Of a DNA stretch of 9,302 nt, positions 1-8,450 are shown piece after piece. Numbering within the stretch: position 1 is the first letter of the stretch; the number at the start of each line of letters is the position of its first letter. The stretch lies in the NCBI GenBank assembly GCA_017461285.1, contig JAFTYS010000008.1:1-9302 (forward strand), read 5' to 3'. The DNA is from Bacteroidales bacterium. Lineage in GTDB: Bacteria > Bacteroidota > Bacteroidia > Bacteroidales > UBA932. The notes beneath the pieces were generated by a model. It worked only from the letters and a program-made list of their open reading frames with translations. It ran no database searches and was not told the origin of the DNA. Made by a program: the position numbers and the translations under genes.

Positions 1-528
1 TCGCTTTCTCTGTCACAGAATCCGGTAATGCCGCTGAGCGACGAGGAATTCGGCAGATGCTGCCGGGATTTCTATGAAGTAGAAAACAGACTGGCTGCTA
101 CCGGCCACTGCTTCCATCAGGAAATGCTCTTCAGCGTGATGCGTACCCTTATTCTTGACTTCTTCGACTTCCACTCACGCATAGACGCTCCCCAGGAAGT
201 GTATTCATCCCAAAGAGCGTCTGTAATGAACAGGTTCATATCCATGCTCGAACGGGGCGACTACCGCACGAGAAGAGAAGTAAGCCACTACGCATCAGAA
301 CTTTGCGTCACCCCAAAGCATCTGTCCGAGATCAGCCGAGGCATTACAGGATTTTCCGCAGGCTGGTGGATCAACAGATTCACTTTGCTGGACATATCAA
401 GGCAGCTTCGGGACAAGACCCAGAGTATTTCTGAAATAGCAGAGACCTTCAATTTCAATTCCCTGTCATATTTCACAAGATACGTCAGCCGCCATCTCGG
501 CCAGTCCCCGTCGGATTACCGTGGCTGA
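1..528 (+). CDS. AraC-family transcriptional regulator, C-terminal part (5' end outside window)
   Basis: DNA-binding regulator of the AraC/XylS type. The frame is open from base 1, so the ATG at 28 is probably internal and the real start lies upstream. About 175 codons are visible. The last 100 or so residues form the paired helix-turn-helix domain. The first HTH is around REVSHYASELCVTPKHLSEI. The second is around SISEIAETFNFNSLSYFTRY, followed by the usual family ending GQSPSDYR. The part before it (FYEVENRL to HSRIDAP) would be the end of a sensor or dimerisation domain that cannot be classified from this fragment. The gene converges on the GH3 gene: its TGA (526-528) directly abuts the opposing stop codon. 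AraC proteins beside glycosidase genes often control carbohydrate use, but the convergent layout gives no direct evidence that this one controls its neighbour. The family call is firm; the ligand is unknown. Confidence 0.9.
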   Translation, partial: SLSLSQNPVMPLSDEEFGRCCRDFYEVENRLAATGHCFHQEMLFSVMRTLILDFFDFHSRIDAPQEVYSSQRASVMNRFISMLERGDYRTRREVSHYASELCVTPKHLSEISRGITGFSAGWWINRFTLLDISRQLRDKTQSISEIAETFNFNSLSYFTRYVSRHLGQSPSDYRG

Positions 529-2841
529 TCATTTGCGATATTTCTTCACTCTGGCGTCATCTATGCGGCCGGACCAGTCGAGTCCGTAGGCGAAGTCGTA
601 GGCGTTGCCTTCCGAGTCGACATAGCATTCCATATCGAACGGAACGTCTTCCTTCTGCAGTTCTACTGTCTTCATGTCTGCAGGAATCTGCATAGGAAGG
701 AGGGCTGAAGGCTCTGCAGCTCCGCTTATCAGGTCAAGGAGAGCCTGGTTCTGACATCCGAAGCTTACGAGAACGGCATCAGAGTACGGTTCGAATTCAG
801 GCACGAAAGGCTTGCCGGCATTCACGACAGTAATGACCGGCTTGTCCCCCATCGCCGCCTTTGTATCGATGACGGTCTTGAGGTCGGCCTTATTCGCGGT
901 CTTTACGGATTTGCCTCTGTATGACCTGTTTGTGAAGCCTTCCAGGCGGTCTCCGCCTGCGATGGATACTTCGCGGGCATGGTCGGCTGTGTAGTCATTG
1001 TACTGAAGGCTTATCGGAACATATCCGTTGCCGCCTTTCGATACATCATCTGCGCTCCATCCGTTGCCGGATGTCGGAGCGTCGATGACAACAATGGCGA
1101 AATCGGCCTCTGACGGGTCTGAGACAGGTTCATAATACTTTTCCAGAAGGTCTGCAGCGAAGGCATCCTCCCATCTTTCCTGAGACATCCTTCCGAAGAA
1201 ATCAGCCACCGAAGGATAAAGCTTCTGCGGCACATAGACCTTCGGCTTGCGGGCTTCCGTCCTGACCGGAAGCACTCCGCCGGAGTTCTTGACCATCACG
1301 ACAGACTTGAGCTGGGCCTGATAGCCCTTCTCCATGTATTCCGGATTGCCGACGAGCTCTTCTGCATAGGCAGGATCCAGATAGGGGTTCTCGAACAGGC
1401 CGGTTCTGAAAGAGTTCATGAGAAGACGCTTTGCAGACTCTCTGAAACGCCTGTCAGCCGATTCCTGGCCGAACTCTTCAACCCACATTGCATAGGCCTC
1501 GAGCACAGGCTTCTTGTCATTGTTTCCTCCGAACTGGTCAACACCTGCCTTCAGGCACTCATAATGTCTCTGAGCGACCGTAAGGCCTTCCACGCCCCAT
1601 GGCTTGCCATCAAAGCTGTCGATCCTGCTGTTGTCGGCCGTGATGGCCCAGTCGGTACATACGACTCCGTCATAGCCGTATTTTTCACGAAGCAGGTCGC
1701 CAACGATATATTTGCTGTAACTGTTGCCGACATTCCTTCCCGTAGGGTCTATGCCTGTAGATATGGTATAATATGGCATTACGGCTGATGCCTTTCCGGT
1801 AGGGCCGTTGAGCTTGAATGCTCCTTCCGTGAACGGTTTGAGATGGGTCTCGAATGCTCCGCCAGGGTATACGGCATATTTGCCGTAATTGTAATGGGCG
1901 TCGCGGCCCGCTTCCTCAGGGCCACCGCTCGGCCAATGCTTGACCATCGCATTCACGCTCCTGTAGCCCCATCCGTCCTCTATCTCATCCTTTCCGCTGC
2001 TTGTCTGGAATCCGTCCACATAAGCCCTTGCCATGTCCGCATCAAGTTCGGGACTCTCGCCGAATGTGCCATAGAAACGGGTCCAGCGCGGTTCTGTCGC
2101 AAGGTCGATCTGCGGAGAAAGGGCTGTGGCGATTCCGAGCGCCCTGTACTCGTCCGCTGCTATTCTTCCGAACTCCTCGACCAATGCAGGGTCGAACGTC
2201 GCCGCAAGTCCGAGCGGAGTCGGCCAATGGGAGATGTCTCCGCCGGAACCGTAGTTGTACTCTGCAGTCGCAGAGGTCTCGTGACGCGGGTCGGAAGATA
2301 TGTTTACAGGCACTCCATGACCCTGTCCTTCCACATAACTCTGAAGGTTGTTGCTCCATCTTGCGGCAGCGGCAGGACTCTCTACGGTAGTGACCAGAAC
2401 CGCCCTCAGATTATCCTCGGCAAGGAATTTCTTCTGATTGTCGGTAAGGTCCCAGGCCAGGGCGTCGCTGTCTTCAAACGGCTTGCCGCCATACTGGCCG
2501 CTCCATGCCTCTGCAGGAACCGACTGATGGGAGCTGTAAAGCATCATGCCGGCGATCTCGTCGATCGAGAGCTGAGACGCAAGATCTTCGGCCCTTTCCT
2601 GAGCCGGAAGCCTCCAGTCCTCGTACTTGTCCAGGCTTCCGTTGCGGTTGAGATCCTTGAATGCATATCCGTCCGCAGTCAGTATTCCCACTCCCGAGCC
2701 GGGAGCATATGCAAGGGTCTGTCCCTTCTTCTGGGTTATCAGATTGTATCCGTTTCCTGTTTCAGTCTCGGTCCAGCGCGAACCGCCGCATGATGTCAGA
2801 AGCACTGACAGAAGCACAATGAAGGTGGATGTTCTGTTCAT
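529..2841 (-). CDS. GH3 family glycoside hydrolase, lipoprotein, with EF-hand-like loop
   Basis: Predicted exo-acting beta-glycosidase (retaining GH3), about 770 aa. The frame opens at 2913, but I chose the ATG at 2841. It yields MNRTSTFIVLLSVLLTSC, a lipoprotein signal with lipobox LTSC and Cys18 as the lipidated residue, whereas the extra 24 residues upstream look non-signal-like. Residues 63-74 (DLNRNGSLDKYE) match a 12-residue EF-hand calcium loop (D1, N3, N5, G6, L8, D9, E12) and are followed by DWR; I recall this feature in one GH3 subgroup. The TIM-barrel domain follows, with KHW near 301-303 in place of the commoner KHF/KHY. The likely nucleophile is Asp397, in VVCTDW. The alpha/beta sandwich domain (near 500-755) ends at YGLDWSGRI, and I see no fibronectin-III domain. 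The acid/base residue cannot be assigned by eye. It is transcribed divergently from the second GH3 gene. The family is sure; the substrate is unknown. Confidence 0.9.
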   Translation of the reverse strand: MNRTSTFIVLLSVLLTSCGGSRWTETETGNGYNLITQKKGQTLAYAPGSGVGILTADGYAFKDLNRNGSLDKYEDWRLPAQERAEDLASQLSIDEIAGMMLYSSHQSVPAEAWSGQYGGKPFEDSDALAWDLTDNQKKFLAEDNLRAVLVTTVESPAAAARWSNNLQSYVEGQGHGVPVNISSDPRHETSATAEYNYGSGGDISHWPTPLGLAATFDPALVEEFGRIAADEYRALGIATALSPQIDLATEPRWTRFYGTFGESPELDADMARAYVDGFQTSSGKDEIEDGWGYRSVNAMVKHWPSGGPEEAGRDAHYNYGKYAVYPGGAFETHLKPFTEGAFKLNGPTGKASAVMPYYTISTGIDPTGRNVGNSYSKYIVGDLLREKYGYDGVVCTDWAITADNSRIDSFDGKPWGVEGLTVAQRHYECLKAGVDQFGGNNDKKPVLEAYAMWVEEFGQESADRRFRESAKRLLMNSFRTGLFENPYLDPAYAEELVGNPEYMEKGYQAQLKSVVMVKNSGGVLPVRTEARKPKVYVPQKLYPSVADFFGRMSQERWEDAFAADLLEKYYEPVSDPSEADFAIVVIDAPTSGNGWSADDVSKGGNGYVPISLQYNDYTADHAREVSIAGGDRLEGFTNRSYRGKSVKTANKADLKTVIDTKAAMGDKPVITVVNAGKPFVPEFEPYSDAVLVSFGCQNQALLDLISGAAEPSALLPMQIPADMKTVELQKEDVPFDMECYVDSEGNAYDFAYGLDWSGRIDDARVKKYRK

Positions 2842-2921
2842 ATGGTAAGCTTTATTATTATCTTCTGCGAAATTAACCATTATTTCAGAAGTTCGCTTTA
2901 TCTTTTCTGCCATATTGTTTC

Positions 2922-2937
2922 CTATTTGTTCAAATAG
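2922..2937. promoter_or_regulatory. 16-bp palindrome in the divergent GH3 spacer (candidate operator or promoter element)
   Basis: CTATTTG-TT-CAAATAG is a perfect inverted repeat with 7-bp arms and a 2-bp centre, placed between the two divergent GH3 genes. Each arm contains TATTTG, close to the Bacteroidota -7 box TAnnTTTG. Read on the minus strand, TCTATTTG (2931-2938) differs from the consensus at one fixed base, and would give a leader of about 75 nt to the GH3 start at 2841. No clear -33 TTG is spaced correctly. It could be a regulator site, a bidirectional core promoter, or chance in an A/T-rich stretch. Confidence 0.35.
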
Positions 2938-2971
2938 ATTGTCTGCGCACTAAAAAATCAGAAAAAGTGAC

Positions 2972-2979
2972 TACATTTA
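2972..2979 (+). promoter_or_regulatory. Weak -7-like box upstream of the second GH3 gene
   Basis: TACATTTA matches the Bacteroidota -7 consensus TAnnTTTG at all fixed positions except the last. It lies about 36 bp before the ATG at 3016. A TTG at 2939-2941 is about 30 bp away, too far for a standard -33 element. This is a tentative call. Confidence 0.25.
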
Positions 2980-3015
2980 CAGAGAGTTTGATATCAACCA
3001 AATTATTATAAATCT

Positions 3016-5280
3016 ATGAAACACTCAGCAACTTCAATCATCCTCGCTGCAATAATGGCTGCGGCCATCGCAGCCGGATGCAGCAGCGGCATGTCCCTTC
3101 AGGACAGGCTCACCGTAAATGACAGGAAAATCAACAAGATCATCGCCCAGATGACTCTGGAAGAGAAGGTCGAGATGCTCCACAGCAAGACAAACATGTC
3201 TTCAGAAGGAGTTCCGCGCCTCGGCATCCAGGACATCAAGTACACAGACGGCCCTTTCGGCATCCGAGAAGAGAACGGTGACGGTTTCCGTCCTCTGGGA
3301 TGGAAGCTTGACTCGGCGACCTACTTCCCTACCGGTTCGGCTCTTGCCGCGACATGGTCAAAGGAACTGGCACGCAAGAACGGCTGGGCTATGGGCAAGG
3401 AAGGACGCCTCAGAGGAAAGGACATCATCCTCGGCCCTGCAATCAACATCCAGAGGCTTCCTGTAGGAGGACGTACATATGAATACCTCAGCGAGGACCC
3501 TGTCCTTGCTGCCCGTCTTTCAGTAGAATATACATTGGGATCTCAGGAAGCAGGAACTGCAGTATGCCTCAAGCACTATGCCCTCAACAACCAGGAGACA
3601 GAACGCGGAAGCGTGAACGTTGTCGCTGACGAGCGCACTATGAGGGAAATCTATCTCAAGCCGTTCGAAGCTGCCGTTAAGGAAGGCGGTGCGATGTGCG
3701 TGATGCCAGCATACAACAAGGTAAACGGATATTACTGCTCGGAGAACGCCCACCTGAACAACGACATCCTCCGCGGCGAATGGGGCTTCAAGGGAATGAC
3801 CGTATCTGACTGGGGCGGCACCCACAGCACCATGGGAGCGGCTCTCGGCGGACTCTGCGTGCAGATGACCGGAGACAACTACTTCGGCCAGGCGCTCATC
3901 GACTCCGTAAGGAACGGAGCGCTCGACGAAGCTGTTGTAGACGCTAAGGTACGCGAGATCCTCCGCCTGCGCTTCGCCATCGAACCGGTTCCGGAAGATG
4001 TTGCGAACACAATAATGACCTCCCAGCCTGAGACCCAGAAGATAGCATATGAGATAGCCCAGAAGTCCATCGTGCTCCTCAAGAACGAGACAGGCAACCT
4101 TCCTATCGCAAAGGATGTGAAGAAGATAGCAGTCATCGGCCAGAACGCTGTCCTCACCACTGCAGCAGGAGGTATCGGCGCAGGTGTGAAGACCCTTTAT
4201 GAAATCAGCCCTCTCGAAGGCATCCAGGCAAGAGCGGCAGAGGCAGGAGTTGAAGTTTCATATGCACCGGGATACAGAAGCTACAGCATGAGCTGGGGCA
4301 AACGCGGTCCTCTCGGCCCTCTCGATGCGAACGATCCTTCTGACCCTGCTGATCCGAAGCTTCTTGCAGAAGCCGTAGCCCTTGCAAAGGATGCGGACAT
4401 GGTCATCTTCTTCGGAGGAACCAACAAGTCCATCGAGACTGAAGGAAGCGACAGAAAGAACATCGACCTCCCATGCGGACAGAACGACATCGTCAAGGCC
4501 CTCTATGAGGCAAACCCTAACGTCGTTACAGTGCTCATCTCAGGCGGTCCTACCGATCTCCGTTTCCTTTCTCCTTATTCACCTGCAATCGTACAGGGAT
4601 GGTGGAACGGAATGGAAGGCGGTACAGCCCTGGCGGAAGTCCTCTTCGGCGACATAGCCCCTTCAGGAAAGCTTCCGTTCACATTCCCGCTCAAGCTTGA
4701 GGATTCTCCGGCATACGCGACCGGCAGCTTCCCTGGAGCGAATTCAGGCGAAGACCTCTTCACCCTCATGTACCGTCTCGACGCGACAGGCTACACCCGC
4801 GAACAGATCCAGGAATACATCGCAAACCTGCCGGACCCTGTATCGGAATACAAGGAAGGCATCCTGGTGGGCTACAGATGGTTCGACACCAAGGAAGTTC
4901 CCGTAATGTACGCATTCGGACACGGACTTTCATATGTGGATTTCGAATACGGCCCGCTTTCATGCAGGCAGAAGAAGGACAGGATCCAGGTAAGCTTCGA
5001 TCTGAAGAACCTCGGCGCCATGGAGGCGGACGAAGTCGCTCAGCTCTATGTAAGAAGGATCGGTTCAAAGGTAGAGCGTCCTTTCAAGGAGCTTGAAGCA
5101 TTCGACAGAATCACCCTCAAGGCCGGCGAGACAAAGAAAGTCACTCTTGAATTCCCTGTAAGCGAACTCGCCCACTGGGACATGGAGAAAAACGGCTGGG
5201 TCCTCGAACCTGGTAAGATCGAGATCCTCGTAGGCTCCGCTTCCGACGACATCCGCCAGAAGCTTGAAACCGAAATCTAG
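3016..5280 (+). CDS. GH3 family beta-glycosidase, lipoprotein (beta-glucosidase/beta-xylosidase type)
   Basis: Full-length GH3 enzyme of 754 aa, expected to release single sugars from the non-reducing ends of beta-linked oligosaccharides. The signal peptide ends in lipobox AAGC (Cys22), so the protein should be lipidated. Domain order: TIM-barrel (about 35-320) with TDGPFGIR (77-84), GGRTYEYLSEDP (151-162) and LKHYALNNQE (185-194). The nucleophile is Asp265 in TVSDWGGTH. The alpha/beta sandwich (about 345-560) contains ETEGSDR, making Glu476 a candidate acid/base. AFGHGLSY (633-640) leads into a C-terminal fibronectin-III-like domain (about 650-745). An oddity is GLCVQM at 279-284, where relatives usually have Asp in place of Cys281. 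The ATG follows an A/T-rich leader without a Shine-Dalgarno sequence, normal for Bacteroidota. It is divergent from the first GH3 gene and lies upstream of the repeat-rich spacer. Family and catalytic layout are sure; glucosidase versus xylosidase cannot be decided. Confidence 0.95.
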   Translation: MKHSATSIILAAIMAAAIAAGCSSGMSLQDRLTVNDRKINKIIAQMTLEEKVEMLHSKTNMSSEGVPRLGIQDIKYTDGPFGIREENGDGFRPLGWKLDSATYFPTGSALAATWSKELARKNGWAMGKEGRLRGKDIILGPAINIQRLPVGGRTYEYLSEDPVLAARLSVEYTLGSQEAGTAVCLKHYALNNQETERGSVNVVADERTMREIYLKPFEAAVKEGGAMCVMPAYNKVNGYYCSENAHLNNDILRGEWGFKGMTVSDWGGTHSTMGAALGGLCVQMTGDNYFGQALIDSVRNGALDEAVVDAKVREILRLRFAIEPVPEDVANTIMTSQPETQKIAYEIAQKSIVLLKNETGNLPIAKDVKKIAVIGQNAVLTTAAGGIGAGVKTLYEISPLEGIQARAAEAGVEVSYAPGYRSYSMSWGKRGPLGPLDANDPSDPADPKLLAEAVALAKDADMVIFFGGTNKSIETEGSDRKNIDLPCGQNDIVKALYEANPNVVTVLISGGPTDLRFLSPYSPAIVQGWWNGMEGGTALAEVLFGDIAPSGKLPFTFPLKLEDSPAYATGSFPGANSGEDLFTLMYRLDATGYTREQIQEYIANLPDPVSEYKEGILVGYRWFDTKEVPVMYAFGHGLSYVDFEYGPLSCRQKKDRIQVSFDLKNLGAMEADEVAQLYVRRIGSKVERPFKELEAFDRITLKAGETKKVTLEFPVSELAHWDMEKNGWVLEPGKIEILVGSASDDIRQKLETEI

Positions 5281-5298
5281 CCCCTAATTATTTAGTAA

Positions 5299-5418
5299 GA
5301 CGTTGAGCGGATGATATTGCCGCAGCATGTACTGTGAGGCATATCCATCCGCTCAACGTCGGAAATTTCCGTAGGTTGAGCGACTGCAATGCCTTTAAAC
5401 ACTGTTTTTCCGCTCAAC
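5299..5418. repeat. Palindromic repeat element, copy A (GTTGAGCGG family)
   Basis: Two consecutive inverted repeats joined by a palindromic centre. Hairpin 1 has perfect 14-bp arms, GACGTTGAGCGGAT (5299-5312) and ATCCGCTCAACGTC (5347-5360). The pairing continues imperfectly inward (ATAT and GCC on the left against GGC and ATAT on the right). The centre is GGAAATTTCC (5361-5370), itself a perfect palindrome. Hairpin 2 has arms GTTGAGCG (5375-5382) and CGCTCAAC (5411-5418). The 34-bp core 5349-5382 matches copy B (8113-8146) at 32 of 34 positions, while the sequence between the arms is not conserved. It begins 18 bp after the GH3 stop. No T-tract follows either stem as in a simple terminator. 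The arrangement resembles the paired-palindrome elements (REP/BIME type) of other bacteria; that parallel is an inference. Confidence 0.85.
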
Positions 5419-5620
5419 ATCTTGGGAATAACCTCATTGCGAGGGTAAGGCCTGCTGCAGGCTGGATCAGTCCGCGAACATATTCCTTATGATTATAATA
5501 CTCCTTGAGCTTGCGGTATTTCATGCCCGGGCGGATTCCGGCTACAGGCTCGCGTGTACCGTTTGATGCAAACATAAGCTTTTCGTTGCATTTCGCTTGG
5601 CGACATAGACCGTTCGCCAT
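5414..5620 (-). CDS. Possible small ORF of unknown function (doubtful)
   Basis: A 68-codon open frame opposite to its neighbours, in the spacer between the GH3 gene and the esterase operon. Its stop codon lies inside the last arm of repeat copy A. The product is basic and rich in Arg, Lys and Gly (for example GTREPVAGIRPGMKYRKLKE), with no signal peptide, membrane segment or motif I can name. The stretch also contains the short palindrome GCCTGCTGCAGGC (5450-5462). No convincing promoter or start context is visible. It may be a piece of a repeated element rather than a protein-coding gene, and I would not rely on it. Confidence 0.2.
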   Translation of the reverse strand: MANGLCRQAKCNEKLMFASNGTREPVAGIRPGMKYRKLKEYYNHKEYVRGLIQPAAGLTLAMRLFPRC

Positions 5621-5660
5621 TTAAAACTGCCCATCCGGAAGAAAAATGAGATTTAATATG

Positions 5661-5668
5661 TATATTTG
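5661..5668 (+). promoter_or_regulatory. -7 promoter box of the esterase operon
   Basis: TATATTTG is a perfect match to the Bacteroidota -7 consensus TAnnTTTG and lies 19 bp before the ATG at 5688, implying a very short leader. No TTG sits at the expected -33 distance. A small dyad, GTATA-aaccg-TATAC (5670-5684), fills most of the space between the box and the start codon and could affect initiation. Confidence 0.55.
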
Positions 5669-5675
5669 GGTATAA

Positions 5676-6881
<1,206 letters not shown>

Positions 6882-6910
6882 TATAAACACATCATTAACA
6901 TACTGGAACT

Positions 6911-8050
6911 ATGAAACGTATAACAGCAATCATCGCTTCGCTGCTTGTGGCAGCAGGAGTCCTGTCAGCCCAGGAACTGAGCAACTTTTCAAGAGGCGGC
7001 AGGTCTGTCGTATCTCCTGAAATAAAGAACGACAGCGTTACATTCAGACTCAAGGCAGATTACGCAACCATCGTAAAGCTCTATGGATCCTGGATGGAAG
7101 ACCAGTCGGAGACCGTCGACCTCACCCGTGGCGAGAACAACGTATGGTCGGTTACCCTTCCTTGTCCTGACCCTGAGATCTACACTTACAATTTCATCGC
7201 TGACGGAGTGTCGGTCAACGATCCTCTTAACGTGATGGTGCAGAGAGACGGCTCGCGCTACCTCAGCATGCTCCTTGTGGACGGAGAGCGCACTGAGAAC
7301 TACAAGCCTGCAAACCAGAGGGGCACTGTCAGCCATCCTTGGTACGACAGCAAGCTTCTCGGCATCAACCGCCGCCTTACCGTATACACCCCATACGGCT
7401 ATGAAAAGAACACCAAGACAAAGTATCCTGTCCTCTACCTTCTTCACGGAGCAGGAGGAGACGAGGAAGCATGGATCTCCATGGGTCGCACCGCACAGAT
7501 CATGGACAATCTGATCGAGAAGGGTCTTGCAGAGCCTATGATCGTGGTCATGCCTAACGGAAATCCTGACCAGCAGGCTGCCCAGACATTCGGTCTTCCT
7601 ACAACAGGAGTTGACAGAAGAAAGCCAGAGAACCGCAACATCTACGTAAGAAGCCTCGTGGAAGAGATCGTCCCATTCGTGGAGAAGAACTACCGCGTAA
7701 TAGCAAAGAAGTCCCACAGAGCCATCGCAGGCCTTTCAATGGGTGGAGGCCATACAATCGCTGCATCAGGCCTGTATCCTGACAAGTTCGACTACATCTG
7801 CCCTCTTTCCATGGGATCTGCAAAGTCTCCTGAGCTTGACGCCCAGCTGCAGGGCATCAAGAAGGCCGGCTACAAGCTCTACTGGCTTGCCTGCGGAGAC
7901 ACCGACTTCCTCTTCGACCGCGCGAACGCTTTCGATGAAGCCCTCACAGAGAACGGCCTGGAGCACACATATTATGTAAGCGGAGGCGGCCACGTCTGGG
8001 CCAACTGGAGACTCTACCTGAACACCTTCGCTCCGCTGCTTTTCAAATAG
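6911..8050 (+). CDS. Secreted CE1-type esterase with N-terminal CBM48-like domain (second of tandem pair)
   Basis: Paralogue of the preceding gene, 379 aa, with the same plan. A Sec signal peptide is cut near VLSA (17-20) before Gln21. A CBM48/E-set-like domain follows (about 32-125; YTYNFIADG then NDPLN). The esterase domain has VYTPYGYE (158-165) and YLLHGAGGDE (176-185). The nucleophile is Ser276 in GLSMGG. The likely acid is Asp332 in GDTDFLF, and the histidine is His361 in GGHVWANWR. All three catalytic residues are present, so both copies should be active. The hydrolase core is strongly conserved with the first copy ([20 protein letters not shown]), while the binding domain and the loop after VMPNG differ. 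No promoter-like box is seen in the 29-bp gap, so it is probably co-transcribed. The stop is followed 12 bp later by repeat copy B. The family is sure; the substrate is not determined. Confidence 0.9.
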   Translation: MKRITAIIASLLVAAGVLSAQELSNFSRGGRSVVSPEIKNDSVTFRLKADYATIVKLYGSWMEDQSETVDLTRGENNVWSVTLPCPDPEIYTYNFIADGVSVNDPLNVMVQRDGSRYLSMLLVDGERTENYKPANQRGTVSHPWYDSKLLGINRRLTVYTPYGYEKNTKTKYPVLYLLHGAGGDEEAWISMGRTAQIMDNLIEKGLAEPMIVVMPNGNPDQQAAQTFGLPTTGVDRRKPENRNIYVRSLVEEIVPFVEKNYRVIAKKSHRAIAGLSMGGGHTIAASGLYPDKFDYICPLSMGSAKSPELDAQLQGIKKAGYKLYWLACGDTDFLFDRANAFDEALTENGLEHTYYVSGGGHVWANWRLYLNTFAPLLFK

Positions 8051-8061
8051 CACCTTTGTCA

Positions 8062-8186
8062 AGAGGTTGAGCGGAAAAAACGCTGTCTAGGCCATCCCTA
8101 GCGCCATCAAGCCCGCTCAACGTCGGAAATTTCCCGAGGTTGAGCGGCCAAAACACCGTCAAACAGCATTTTCCCGCTCAACCTCC
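8062..8186. repeat. Palindromic repeat element, copy B (GTTGAGCGG family)
   Basis: Same architecture as copy A. Hairpin 1 uses GAGGTTGAGCGG (8063-8074) against CCGCTCAACGTC (8113-8124), with one mismatch. A small inner stem, CTAGG-CCATC-CCTAG (8087-8101), lies in its loop. The centre GGAAATTTCC is at 8125-8134. Hairpin 2 has perfect 12-bp arms, GAGGTTGAGCGG (8136-8147) and CCGCTCAACCTC (8174-8185). The central arms and core (8113-8146) also form a palindrome of their own, so alternative foldings are possible. It starts just after the second esterase and, with copy A, brackets the esterase operon. No gene overlaps it. Confidence 0.85.
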
Positions 8187-8231
8187 TGAAACACATTATG
8201 TCTAGAAGAGATGGGAGATAATTCAAGAGAA

Positions 8232-8450
8232 TTAAACTCCAGCTTGAAAATCCTCATATAATGCTACCGCTCCGAGATGCCAGGCTTTTGTTGATTCCCG
8301 TTCCAACCTCGAATAAACTTCAGAAGCATACAGCATCTTCATAGCCTCAACTATGCTGATGCCTTTATCCTCTGCCAGCATGTCTGCCATCCAACTGAGT
8401 TTGGACGGTAGCAGAAGATGTACATTCTCTTGAGTGATGGTCAGATTCAT
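8232..8450 (-). CDS. Small protein, DUF3791-like (third gene of three-gene module)
   Basis: Encodes 72 aa, predicted cytosolic with no signal peptide or membrane segment. The visible pattern is a short helical protein: LLPSKLSWMADMLAEDKG, then ISIVEAMKMLYASEVYSRLE, then KAWHLGAVALYEDF. I recall similar small proteins encoded next to DUF3990 genes in gut Bacteroidales and Firmicutes, sometimes labelled DUF3791. That assignment is weaker here than for the first gene of the module. Its ATG overlaps the preceding stop as ATGA (8450-8447), so translation is probably coupled. It could be an antitoxin or accessory partner; no function is established from sequence. Confidence 0.7.
   Translation of the reverse strand: MNLTITQENVHLLLPSKLSWMADMLAEDKGISIVEAMKMLYASEVYSRLERESTKAWHLGAVALYEDFQAGV

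Noticed and set aside
1843..2793. Long open frame (316 codons) on the plus strand opposite the first GH3 gene
   Set aside because: It is antisense to a clear GH3 coding region, its translation has no recognisable domain, and it is explained by codon bias of the real gene.
2842..2913. N-terminal extension of the first GH3 gene starting at the ATG at 2913
   Set aside because: The added residues precede and would bury a good lipoprotein signal that begins at 2841. The candidate -7 box would leave almost no leader for 2913.
5351..5381. Integron attC-like site: GCTCAAC ... GTTGAGC fits the loose RYYYAAC/GTTRRRY core pattern (also at 8115-8145)
   Set aside because: The interval is only about 31 bp, shorter than known attC sites. 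The arms are almost fully symmetric, extra arms in the opposite order flank it, and no integrase or cassette-like gene order is visible.
5299..5418. Simple rho-independent terminator after the second GH3 gene
   Set aside because: The stems are long and paired but no T-tract follows either one. The repeated structure and palindromic centre fit a repeat element better, although it could still stop or stabilise transcripts.
6989..7717. Open frame of 242 codons on the minus strand opposite the second esterase
   Set aside because: It is fully inside a well-supported esterase gene, has no motif or promoter, and is a shadow frame.
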